DNA of 20,921 nt. Source: M55B132 sp964508895 (GTDB taxonomy: Bacteria; Bacteroidota; Bacteroidia; Bacteroidales; B18-G4). The stretch lies in the NCBI GenBank assembly GCA_964508895.1, contig CAZDWF010000063.1, positions 1 to 20,921 of the forward strand, given 5' to 3'. Both the position numbers and the translations under genes were made by a program. The notes under the pieces are model-generated. The model made no database searches. It was not told the DNA's origin and saw nothing but the letters and a program-made list of their open reading frames with translations. This document shows positions 14,629 to 20,789 of this stretch, piece by piece (position 1 is the first letter of the stretch; each line of letters starts with the position of its first letter).

Positions 14629-15081
14629 ATGACAACAAAAAAAACAAACATTTCAAGCCTAAGGGCTGAAAACTCCAGGTTAAAGAAAGCACTGGATCAA
14701 GCTATAAAAGCCAAAAGGTTCGAAGAAAAACTTAATGATGAATTAGGAGCACAACTCAATGAAATCCAAGAGAAAACCCAGGAAAACCAAGGAAAACCAC
14801 AGGCTGACAAAAAAAGCGAAGAGAAAGAAGAGAAATCAAAAGGAACCCCAGGCAAAACCAACATTCCTACAAAGGATAGGGTACTGGGGTTGACCGATAG
14901 CAATTCGTTTACCGAGTGCTTAGGGAAGGATATTTGGAACAAACCGGATGGATCCACTGGTACGGCCATGGTCAAAGGAGAAAAACATCGATTTTTATTA
15001 CAGAAACCCAGTGACAAAAAGCCATTTATTCTTATATATAATGCTCAGGATAAGATGGTTCACGACATTTTTAAGCAGTAA
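14629..15081 (+). CDS. Hypothetical protein with coiled-coil and low-complexity linker
   Basis: A 150-residue protein: coiled-coil start (SSLRAENSRLKKALDQA), a lysine/glutamate/glutamine-rich linker (residues 40-80) and a compact C-terminal domain of about 65 residues (FTECLGKDIWNKP; KHRFLLQKPSDKKPFILIYN). No family is recognised. It is the last gene before a strong terminator. A virion, scaffolding or assembly role is possible from its place between the ATPase and the candidate coat gene. Confidence 0.65.
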   Translation: MTTKKTNISSLRAENSRLKKALDQAIKAKRFEEKLNDELGAQLNEIQEKTQENQGKPQADKKSEEKEEKSKGTPGKTNIPTKDRVLGLTDSNSFTECLGKDIWNKPDGSTGTAMVKGEKHRFLLQKPSDKKPFILIYNAQDKMVHDIFKQ

Positions 15082-15122
15082 TAATTTTTTTTCATTTCTT
15101 ATGTTTTCATAGTTTTTCAGTT

Positions 15123-15158
15123 GGCTGGATCTCACCTCAGGGATCCAGCCTTTTTTTT
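15123..15158 (+). terminator. Intrinsic terminator after the packaging sub-operon
   Basis: Stem GGCTGGATC (15123-15131) and GATCCAGCC (15142-15150), a 10-base loop, then eight T. It separates the ATPase-containing genes from the coat-containing genes, so the latter need their own promoter in the 127 bases before 15286. Confidence 0.88.
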
Positions 15159-15285
15159 GAGTCCATCCAATCAAACCAAACTTTATCCGTGCAAATCTCT
15201 ACAAACCTTGCTAAAAGCACTCAATAAGCTTTTCAGTGAATATAATTTTATCACATGAAAAATCAATCATAAAATTTTAATCGAA

Positions 15286-15456
15286 ATGAGTTTAATAAAA
15301 TTATTGAAATCCACCAAAGGCCAATCCTACATTATCATATTTGTAGGTCTGATGGTCCTTATTCTTTTTCTGAACCAATACCTTGGTTCCAACAGAGCTC
15401 CACTTCTGGGCTTTATGAAAAGAAAAAAACAATTACCACCTGAACCCACAGCCTGA
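15286..15456 (+). CDS. Small single-span membrane protein (56 aa)
   Basis: A short gene that is easily missed: ATG at 15286, TGA at 15454-15456, 56 residues. One membrane span (YIIIFVGLMVLILFL, about residues 15-29) is followed by a basic, proline-ending tail (MKRKKQLPPEPTA). It overlaps the next gene by one base (TGATG), which supports its reality. It fits the set of small virion-membrane proteins in this module. Confidence 0.7.
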   Translation: MSLIKLLKSTKGQSYIIIFVGLMVLILFLNQYLGSNRAPLLGFMKRKKQLPPEPTA

Positions 15457-15710
15457 TGAAAATTCCAAAGCTTCTCATATACGCCTTGATCCTTTTTGCA
15501 ATCCTGTACCTGTTTAACAGGTCACTGGCAACAAAAATCATGACGTTTGGCAAGGCTAAAGCCACTATGACACTTGAAGAAGTTAAGCGAATGATTGTAG
15601 AAAATCATGTGCTAAACCAAAGAACCAGGGAGCGAGCTTTTGCCAATGGGGTAGACTTTGAAGATCAGCTGAGGGTGGATGCCCTTGATTATCAAAACAC
15701 TTTTTATTAG
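15456..15710 (+). CDS. Single-span membrane protein, paralogue family member 1
   Basis: An 84-residue protein with an N-terminal span (LLIYALILFAILYLF, about residues 6-20) and a helical tail (EEVKRMIVENHVLNQRTRER, then FEDQLRVDALDYQ). The tail pattern of RTRERA.., then a leucine/glutamine-rich stretch and an acidic-aromatic end resembles the tails encoded at 17594 and 18846, so I place the three in one family. It is immediately before the candidate coat gene. Probably a virion-membrane protein. Confidence 0.75.
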   Translation: MKIPKLLIYALILFAILYLFNRSLATKIMTFGKAKATMTLEEVKRMIVENHVLNQRTRERAFANGVDFEDQLRVDALDYQNTFY

Positions 15711-15733
15711 TAAACCAATAAATTCTATATAAG

Positions 15734-16321
15734 ATGAACATTAAAAAACTTCAAAGCGCGCTCGGCAGAAAATTCTCATTTTCTATTGCAAACGCCTCCG
15801 GATCCGATACGGTTGTGTATATTCTGAATGCATTTTTCGACTGTGTTGATTATGATGTTACTCAGGCCGGAGCCGATCCATTTGCTGTCTCAGACATTGA
15901 TCCTAAATTCACCGAGATCCTTCCATTGACAAACTACGGTTTGCCTACCGGTATGGTTTTGGATGATGGAACCATTGGAACCAGTGTGACCGGAACAGCT
16001 GGAGTATCAGATAAGAAAATCCGCCAGTGGAAACAGCAGATCAGATACTTCCCTCAGGCATGTAATAAGATTACTATTGCCTCCGACAATGTGGAACAGT
16101 TTGACGAATCTATTTATGTGGGCTCAATAGACCTTATGTTGAAGTCAACCTCAGAATTCGGTTTGAATGTTTCTGAATATCTTGACCGCTATCAGAACAT
16201 TACCACCAAGGTTGATATTCCATTCAGTAATGTAGATCCTTTGGTACTGGATGCAAGTATCTACATGTATACTACTATCCGCGCAGGACGTACAGTGACA
16301 TTCACCTTTAACTTTAATTAG
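15734..16321 (+). CDS. Candidate major capsid protein
   Basis: A 195-residue soluble protein, rich in beta strands separated by turns (FSFSIANASG; TVVYILNAFFDC; KITIASDN; YVGSIDLMLKS) and ending in a classic strand, RTVTFTFNFN. There is no membrane span, signal peptide or enzyme motif. It lies between the packaging ATPase genes and the membrane-protein run and is followed directly by its own terminator, as expected for an abundant product. At 195 residues it is too short for a usual double jelly-roll coat (about 250-400), so it could be a single jelly-roll coat, a minor coat protein or a penton. I see no better coat candidate in the window. Confidence 0.55.
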   Translation: MNIKKLQSALGRKFSFSIANASGSDTVVYILNAFFDCVDYDVTQAGADPFAVSDIDPKFTEILPLTNYGLPTGMVLDDGTIGTSVTGTAGVSDKKIRQWKQQIRYFPQACNKITIASDNVEQFDESIYVGSIDLMLKSTSEFGLNVSEYLDRYQNITTKVDIPFSNVDPLVLDASIYMYTTIRAGRTVTFTFNFN

Positions 16322-16361
16322 TACCCTGGATAATTAATAGACTGATATACAGCAGACACTT

Positions 16362-16402
16362 AAGCCCCGGCCTGACACAATAACTAGGGCGGGGCTTTTT
16401 TT
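16362..16402 (+). terminator. Intrinsic terminator after the candidate coat gene
   Basis: Stem AAGCCCCG (16362-16369) and CGGGGCTT (16390-16397), a 20-base loop and a T run to 16402. It lies between the coat candidate and the next membrane-protein gene, 13 bases before the latter; partial read-through would give high coat and lower minor-protein amounts. Confidence 0.85.
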
Positions 16403-16415
16403 AAACCAAGGATAA

Positions 16416-16943
16416 ATGACAACACGAAATAAACTCATACAACTGATCGAAAAACATCGTAGCAACGTAGTATTGTTGCTTCGTCAGTTTCGCATCTTTG
16501 AAGATCCCAGCCCTGAGGTACTGGAAAATACTTACAACACTTTTGGGATGACATTCCAGGAGAAGCTTGTTAAGATATTTCAGTCGGATCCTGCTTTTTC
16601 AAATTGGGATCCCAATATGGTATCAACAATGCAGTGGATGACTGAAACTACTCAAAACCAAACTGAAACTACTCAAAGCCAAGATGTAGATTCTGGTGGG
16701 GGTAACTTCTGGGATTTTATGGATAATATTATGAATTATGGTGACCAGGCCGCAAACATATACTCAAAGTTTACTAAAAAAACAGGTAATACTGGTCAAA
16801 GTTATTCATCCGGACAAGATCCATTGATCCAGCCGGTTCCATATCCTATTCAGGCCACCAAAAACAATACTAACACATACCTTATAGGTGGGGCTATATT
16901 ATTGATTTTAACTGTAGTCCTGATTGTAGTATTGAGAAAATAA
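16416..16943 (+). CDS. Tail-anchored virion membrane protein candidate
   Basis: A 175-residue protein: a helical N-terminal domain (residues 1-75), a linker with a duplicated TETTQNQ/TETTQSQ heptapeptide (76-89), encoded by a 21-base tandem repeat at 16641-16682, a region rich in glycine, serine and proline, and a C-terminal span (YLIGGAILLILTVVLIVVL, 155-173) ending RK. It opens a run of small membrane proteins on one strand. The N-terminal domain would lie on the side opposite the basic tail, so it may face the capsid or the exterior. No family recognised. Confidence 0.75.
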   Translation: MTTRNKLIQLIEKHRSNVVLLLRQFRIFEDPSPEVLENTYNTFGMTFQEKLVKIFQSDPAFSNWDPNMVSTMQWMTETTQNQTETTQSQDVDSGGGNFWDFMDNIMNYGDQAANIYSKFTKKTGNTGQSYSSGQDPLIQPVPYPIQATKNNTNTYLIGGAILLILTVVLIVVLRK

Positions 16944-16951
16944 TTGACACG

Positions 16952-17365
16952 ATGAACGATGCCAGAAAAAATATAAGATCTTCAATAAAGACTATATCAA
17001 GTCCTGGCAATAGTTTTAAAAAGCACTGCTTTGATTTTACTGATAAGCTTAACCAAAATCTTCAAAATAACATACAGATGAGCGAAAATAAACCACTCCA
17101 ACAATCACCACTGACTTATCCAACACCAACGCCACTTCCTGGGCCGGGGCCTTTTGTTAATGATGTAGATCCAAACAAAGGACAAAAGAGCAATGAGCTT
17201 ATAGAAGATCTTAAAGGAAGCGTAATTGAAAAAACGATTGGACAAGGTGTTAATGGGATTCTTCCAACAGGCATTCTTCCTCAAAAAACAATGGGTGTGA
17301 ATACTTGGTTAATCATCATTGCAGTGATAGTAATCGGATATTTTCTAATTAAGAAAAAGAAGTAA
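16952..17365 (+). CDS. Tail-anchored membrane protein with proline-rich linker
   Basis: A 137-residue protein with a basic N-terminus, a proline-rich stretch (TYPTPTPLPGPGPF, 55-68), a short helix and a C-terminal span (TWLIIIAVIVIGYFLI, 118-133) ending in KKKK. It is built like the neighbours on either side. Its stop overlaps the next start by one base (TAATG). Function unknown; a virion-membrane role is likely from context. Confidence 0.72.
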   Translation: MNDARKNIRSSIKTISSPGNSFKKHCFDFTDKLNQNLQNNIQMSENKPLQQSPLTYPTPTPLPGPGPFVNDVDPNKGQKSNELIEDLKGSVIEKTIGQGVNGILPTGILPQKTMGVNTWLIIIAVIVIGYFLIKKKK

Positions 17366-17586
17366 TGCTAATATCAAGGGTGGAATTTTCTAGGAGGTTA
17401 AGAGAATCTCAAAATCAATCCAATACAGGGGGAGGGGGCAGTACTGGTGGAGGATCCTCAACAGTTTTAACACCTGAGGACTTGCAGGAAAGCGGAATAG
17501 AGAAAAAATCAAATACGACAGTCTGGATAATTATTATAGCTGTTATTATCTTACTTGCACTGGCAATTTTTATAATTCTTAAATAA
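17365..17586 (+). CDS. Tail-anchored small membrane protein with glycine linker
   Basis: A 73-residue protein: basic N-terminus (SRRLRES), glycine/serine linker (GGGGSTGGGSS, 22-32), a short acidic motif and a C-terminal span (TVWIIIIAVIILLALAIFIIL, 52-72). The length and linker suggest a spacer between membrane and shell. It is coupled to the previous gene. Confidence 0.7.
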   Translation: MLISRVEFSRRLRESQNQSNTGGGGSTGGGSSTVLTPEDLQESGIEKKSNTTVWIIIIAVIILLALAIFIILK

Positions 17587-17593
17587 TACTACT

Positions 17594-17872
17594 ATGAACA
17601 AGACATTAAAATACTCATTGATTGGCCTGGGGATCCTCTTACTTATAGTTGGATCTTACTTTTTGTTTTTTAAGAAAAAACAAGGCCCAAACCCTGATGA
17701 AGTTCAACAGGAAATTGACAACCTGGTTAACTGGCTCTCAGGAGATCCTCCTGATGGAAAAGAATGGCTAAAAGCAATTGCCGAAAAGGCCAGGGCACAG
17801 GAAAATGATCTCTTAACTCAAATTCGAATAGAAGCAGAGTGGACAGTAAAAAAGAAGTATGGATTAGCTTAA
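17594..17872 (+). CDS. Single-span membrane protein, paralogue family member 2
   Basis: A 92-residue protein with an N-terminal span (LIGLGILLLIVGSYFLFF, 9-26), a KKKQ stop-transfer, then an acidic helical domain (EIDNLVNWLSGDPP; WLKAIAEKARAQEN; IEAEWTVKK). The domain matches the 88-residue protein at 18846: EKARAQEN against KERARLDES and IEAEW against LEAEF. This is an apparent duplication within the virion operon. It carries a GGATCC at the membrane segment, as several neighbours do. Confidence 0.75.
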   Translation: MNKTLKYSLIGLGILLLIVGSYFLFFKKKQGPNPDEVQQEIDNLVNWLSGDPPDGKEWLKAIAEKARAQENDLLTQIRIEAEWTVKKKYGLA

Positions 17873-17881
17873 ACTATTATT

Positions 17882-18208
17882 ATGAAAAAAATAAATATTT
17901 CTTACGTGCTTATCGGCTTGGTAGCAGTTTTCGGGCTGGGGTATATTCTCTATACACGCAAGCAGAAAAAAGAGTTTCAGGATCTAAAAGATTCCTTTAA
18001 CACCAATACAACAAAAAGCACTACAACAAGTCCAACTCCACCAAAACCGATACCAATTCTTCCTACAGATATAGATCCGAGAACTGTATCTATCAAGGTT
18101 AAGCATGGAGGCGGTAGTGGAAATGATGAAGGAGGTTATTCAGAAACCGCTAACCCAGCCATAAAGCTAAATGAATTTGCTAGACGCAATAATTATATTA
18201 GTGATTAA
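17882..18208 (+). CDS. Single-span membrane protein with threonine/proline linker
   Basis: A 108-residue protein: N-terminal span (SYVLIGLVAVFGLGYILY, about 6-23) followed by RKQKK, a Thr/Ser/Pro linker (TTKSTTTSPTPPKP, about residues 43-56) and a C-terminal part (KVKHGGGSGNDEGG, then AIKLNEFARRNNY). No family recognised. Its stop overlaps the start of the zincin gene (TAATG), so the two are coupled. Confidence 0.7.
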   Translation: MKKINISYVLIGLVAVFGLGYILYTRKQKKEFQDLKDSFNTNTTKSTTTSPTPPKPIPILPTDIDPRTVSIKVKHGGGSGNDEGGYSETANPAIKLNEFARRNNYISD

Positions 18209-18849
18209 TGAATTTTGCCTCAGTTACATATACTGACGATCTTGGCCTTGTAGCTGCAAGGATTAACAGGATAACCGGAGATCTGGCTTTAAATAGCCAG
18301 ATCTTTCCTGGCTTACCTGAAAAATACCAGGATTTCATCCTAAAGCATGAACAAGGACATTATGTAATGCAAACAGATGACGAATACCTGGCTAATCAAT
18401 ATGCTTACAGGCTGATCCTGGAAGAAAGGGGATATGCTGCAGGCACTCTTGATATGCTGGAAGTTGAATGTTTTTTTAATCATCCTGAAACGCAAAAGTA
18501 TGTTCAGGAGAATATTAAAAAGGGAAAACATGAAAGCGATTGGGTGGCAGCTGTGGTAAATCTTTTAGGCGTTGCAGCTCAGGTGTTCTACAAGACAGAT
18601 AAAGATAAAAAGGATAAAGAGTGGGTAAAAGATCGGGAGAGAGAGGCCCGTAAGCATCAACAGGATATGCTTGAAAAGCAACGATTGCAGGGCATGGGAT
18701 CCCTTGTTGATCGCTTGATATTGAATGAAAACTTTGAAAGTGAAGCTGCAATTAACATCCAAAAGACAACTATAAATATTGTTGTTGGGGTTTTGATAAT
18801 AGTTGTAATTATCATTGTGGTTTTGTTAATCCGTAAAGCAAAAAAATGA
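18208..18849 (+). CDS. Tail-anchored HExxH zincin (putative virion protease)
   Basis: A 213-residue protein whose N-terminal domain has a zinc-protease motif, KHEQGHYV with H47, E48 and H51. It is followed by DDEYLANQYA (57-66), an arrangement like the E-EAN-FA third-ligand helix of ImmA/IrrE-type zincins. A charged coiled region follows (KDREREARKHQQD), and the C-terminal span (about 190-208, VVGVLIIVVIIIVVLLI) ends RKAKK. It is thus a membrane-anchored metalloprotease, unusual for a virus structural module. It might mature capsid proteins, cut host envelope proteins during entry, or cleave a repressor to trigger induction as ImmA does. Activity is inferred from the motif alone. Confidence 0.72.
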   Translation: MNFASVTYTDDLGLVAARINRITGDLALNSQIFPGLPEKYQDFILKHEQGHYVMQTDDEYLANQYAYRLILEERGYAAGTLDMLEVECFFNHPETQKYVQENIKKGKHESDWVAAVVNLLGVAAQVFYKTDKDKKDKEWVKDREREARKHQQDMLEKQRLQGMGSLVDRLILNENFESEAAINIQKTTINIVVGVLIIVVIIIVVLLIRKAKK

Positions 18850-19112
18850 AAAAAAATAAAATCATATTAATTCTTATTCTATTAGTGGTATCCGCTGGGT
18901 TTATAGCATATTTCCTCTTGAAAAAAAAGCCAGATTATGATGATTCCAAAGCAACAAAAACATATCCGGAAGAAATTACTGATATCGTTGAGCAAATAAA
19001 GGCCGATCCAGGGTGGTACGCTGCAGTTAAGGAGCGCGCTCGATTAGACGAAAGCATGACCTTACAAGAGCGATTAATTCTAGAAGCTGAATTTACAATC
19101 AAAAGAACCTGA
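18846..19112 (+). CDS. Single-span membrane protein, paralogue family member 3
   Basis: An 88-residue protein: N-terminal span (IILILILLVVSAGFIAYFLL, 6-25), KKK, then an acidic helical domain that aligns with the one at 17594 (WYAAVKERARLDES; LILEAEFTIKR). Its start overlaps the zincin stop (ATGA) and the next gene begins three bases after its stop, so it belongs in the same operon. Probably a virion-membrane component duplicated in this virus. Confidence 0.75.
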   Translation: MKKNKIILILILLVVSAGFIAYFLLKKKPDYDDSKATKTYPEEITDIVEQIKADPGWYAAVKERARLDESMTLQERLILEAEFTIKRT

Positions 19113-19114
19113 CA

Positions 19115-19570
19115 ATGAACTATAAGAAGATACATATTCCAACACCATCAAAGGCCAGCCTGGTTAAAATTATCCTGGGGATCCTTATTGTGGTATTGGT
19201 GGTTTATTTCATAAGGAAGTGGACAAAAAAGGATCCACAGGAAAGCACCACAGATGAAGCACAAAAGCAAATCATTGAATATGAACTTTCTTATGAATTA
19301 TCTCAATATGCTATTTTTTGCGATAAGCTGGAGGTTGCCTTTGAGGATTTTGGAACCGATGAAGATGCAGTTTACAGCATCTTTGATCAGATGCAAAACG
19401 ATTCAGATCTGGCCCAGCTTATAGTCACATACGGTAAACGCCAGTACTGGGGCAACTATATACCAATGTCGCTGAATTTACCCGAGACTATTTACCAGGA
19501 AATGACACGCATTGAGATAGATCGGATTAATGAAATATTATCCTTAAAGGGAATCAGATTTAAGTTATAA
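19115..19570 (+). CDS. Membrane protein with annexin-like GTDE motif
   Basis: A 151-residue protein with an N-terminal span (VKIILGILIVVLVVYFI, 17-33) followed by a domain containing LEVAFEDFGTDEDAVYSIFD (72-91) and LIVTYGKRQYWGNY (102-115). The GTDE loop between helices (80-83) and the following helix and Y-G-K-R resemble the repeat of annexins and of bacterial annexin-like proteins, where GxGTDE binds calcium next to membranes. Only one repeat is present. It could bind calcium or a membrane surface; a chance match to a short pattern is possible. Confidence 0.7.
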   Translation: MNYKKIHIPTPSKASLVKIILGILIVVLVVYFIRKWTKKDPQESTTDEAQKQIIEYELSYELSQYAIFCDKLEVAFEDFGTDEDAVYSIFDQMQNDSDLAQLIVTYGKRQYWGNYIPMSLNLPETIYQEMTRIEIDRINEILSLKGIRFKL

Positions 19571-19588
19571 ACCAAAATAAATAAAGCA

Positions 19589-19795
19589 ATGGATTTTTTT
19601 GAGAAAATTACCCAGGGCCTTAAACAAGCCAACTTTAATCTAGAGGTTGGCTTAAAGGATGAGGATGTAGACCAGGCAGCTCAAACTCTTGAAGTCTCAG
19701 TAATCAAAATGATGAACAGGCTCTTGCTTCAAGTTGTGGTTATTGTTTTGGTTTTAATGATCGTTGCTTATTTTTTATTTGTAAAAGGTAAATGA
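19589..19795 (+). CDS. Tail-anchored small membrane protein
   Basis: A 68-residue protein: an amphipathic helical N-terminus (MDFFEKITQGLKQANFNL) with an acidic middle (KDEDVD) and a C-terminal span (LLLQVVVIVLVLMIVAYFLF, 45-64). It lies 18 bases after one membrane gene and two bases before the next. Function unknown. Confidence 0.7.
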   Translation: MDFFEKITQGLKQANFNLEVGLKDEDVDQAAQTLEVSVIKMMNRLLLQVVVIVLVLMIVAYFLFVKGK

Positions 19796-19796
19796 G

Positions 19797-20243
19797 ATGA
19801 AAAAGAAACTCTTATATATTTCTGGAGTGCTGGCGGTGATAGCCCTGGCATTCTATTTTATTTTTCGCCCTAAAAAATCACAGGCATTAGAGACGAATAA
19901 TAGTAAGAAGGGATCCTCAGGTGGGGGAGGCATGACGGTATATACTCCGGATGTTGAAATTGTTGATTTACCAAGTGCTGGCTTTCCATTAAAGCATGGA
20001 TCATTTGGCAGGGAGGTATTAATACTGCAAGCATACCTGAATATTAAAGATGGAATAGATCTGGAGCTTGATGGAATTTTCGGTGGTAATACATACGCAG
20101 GGGTTAAAAACCATAACTGGAACGATAATTACACACTGATGCACTTGAACGAAGTAAATGAGCTTGTATACCAGGCTTATGTTATATCCGATATGAATGC
20201 AATTACAAGCTATTTATTAACCCAAGGAATTCAACTGGTATGA
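19797..20243 (+). CDS. Membrane-anchored peptidoglycan-binding protein
   Basis: A 148-residue protein: N-terminal span (LLYISGVLAVIALAFYFIF, 4-22), RPKK, a glycine/serine linker (GSSGGGG, about residues 39-45), then a PG_binding_1-type fold: LKHGSFGREVLILQAYLN (65-82), LDGIFGGNTYAGV (90-102). This repeat is used by many cell-wall hydrolases to hold peptidoglycan. In a virion it would bring the membrane vertex to the host wall during entry. It overlaps the glucosaminidase gene by four bases (ATGA), so the binder and the hydrolase are made together. Confidence 0.82.
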   Translation: MKKKLLYISGVLAVIALAFYFIFRPKKSQALETNNSKKGSSGGGGMTVYTPDVEIVDLPSAGFPLKHGSFGREVLILQAYLNIKDGIDLELDGIFGGNTYAGVKNHNWNDNYTLMHLNEVNELVYQAYVISDMNAITSYLLTQGIQLV

Positions 20244-20707
20244 CACGCAAGGAATTCATAGAAAAGTATAAAAACATGGCCATAGCTGCTACGGCAGATA
20301 CAGGCCTTTTTCCATCAGTGATCCTGGCAATGGCAATTCTTGAAACTAACAATGGAGAAAGCATTCTGGCCCGAAAATACAATAACTTTTTTGGGATAAA
20401 GGATGGAGTGAGCTGGAGGGGTCCTACTGTTTTGATTGATACATCGGAGTATACCTCTGGTGGATTTTCAGATGTTAAACAGTCATTCAGAACATATAAT
20501 GATCCAAAAGCTTCATTTGCCGATGTGGTGAGATTGTTAACTCAAAACGACATTTATAAAGATGTGCAAGATACCAGGAGCCCATTTTCACAAAGCAAAG
20601 CTATACAAGCTGCCGGATATGCCACGGATCCTAACTATTCTTATAAGTTGAATACCATAATAATAACTCAGGGCCTGGAGGTCTTAGACGAAAAAAAAAA
20701 CAAATGA
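20240..20707 (+). CDS. GH73 endo-beta-N-acetylglucosaminidase (peptidoglycan hydrolase)
   Basis: A 155-residue enzyme of the FlgJ/GH73 type that cuts the glycan strands of peptidoglycan. The catalytic glutamate is E35 in AILETNNG (32-39). NNFFGIK (48-54), FRTYNDPKASFADVV (83-97) and QAAGYATDPNYSYKL (123-137) are the other conserved blocks. There is no signal peptide or holin-like segment within it, and it sits among virion genes beside a membrane-anchored wall binder, so it may be a structural entry enzyme like those of PRD1 and PM2, or the lysis enzyme. It is the surest enzyme call in the element. Confidence 0.92.
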   Translation: MTRKEFIEKYKNMAIAATADTGLFPSVILAMAILETNNGESILARKYNNFFGIKDGVSWRGPTVLIDTSEYTSGGFSDVKQSFRTYNDPKASFADVVRLLTQNDIYKDVQDTRSPFSQSKAIQAAGYATDPNYSYKLNTIIITQGLEVLDEKKNK

Positions 20708-20787
20708 ATAAACTGGAATTAATCGTAGCAGTATTGTTGTTAGCTATAGCAGTGATCAAGATCTACAGCTACATAAAAACTAAATAA
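20704..20787 (+). CDS. 27-aa single-span membrane peptide
   Basis: ATG at 20704 overlaps the GH73 stop (ATGA), and the TAA is at 20785-20787. Almost the whole peptide is a membrane span (LELIVAVLLLAIAVIKI) with a basic end (YIKTK). The coupling and hydrophobicity make it plausible as a minor virion or holin-like peptide; its size makes it uncertain. Confidence 0.5.
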   Translation: MNKLELIVAVLLLAIAVIKIYSYIKTK

Positions 20788-20789
20788 GG

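Noticed and set aside
20240..20707. Flagellar FlgJ or host autolysin
   Set aside because: No signal peptide or flagellar neighbours; it overlaps a viral wall-binding gene, so a virion or lysis enzyme is more likely.
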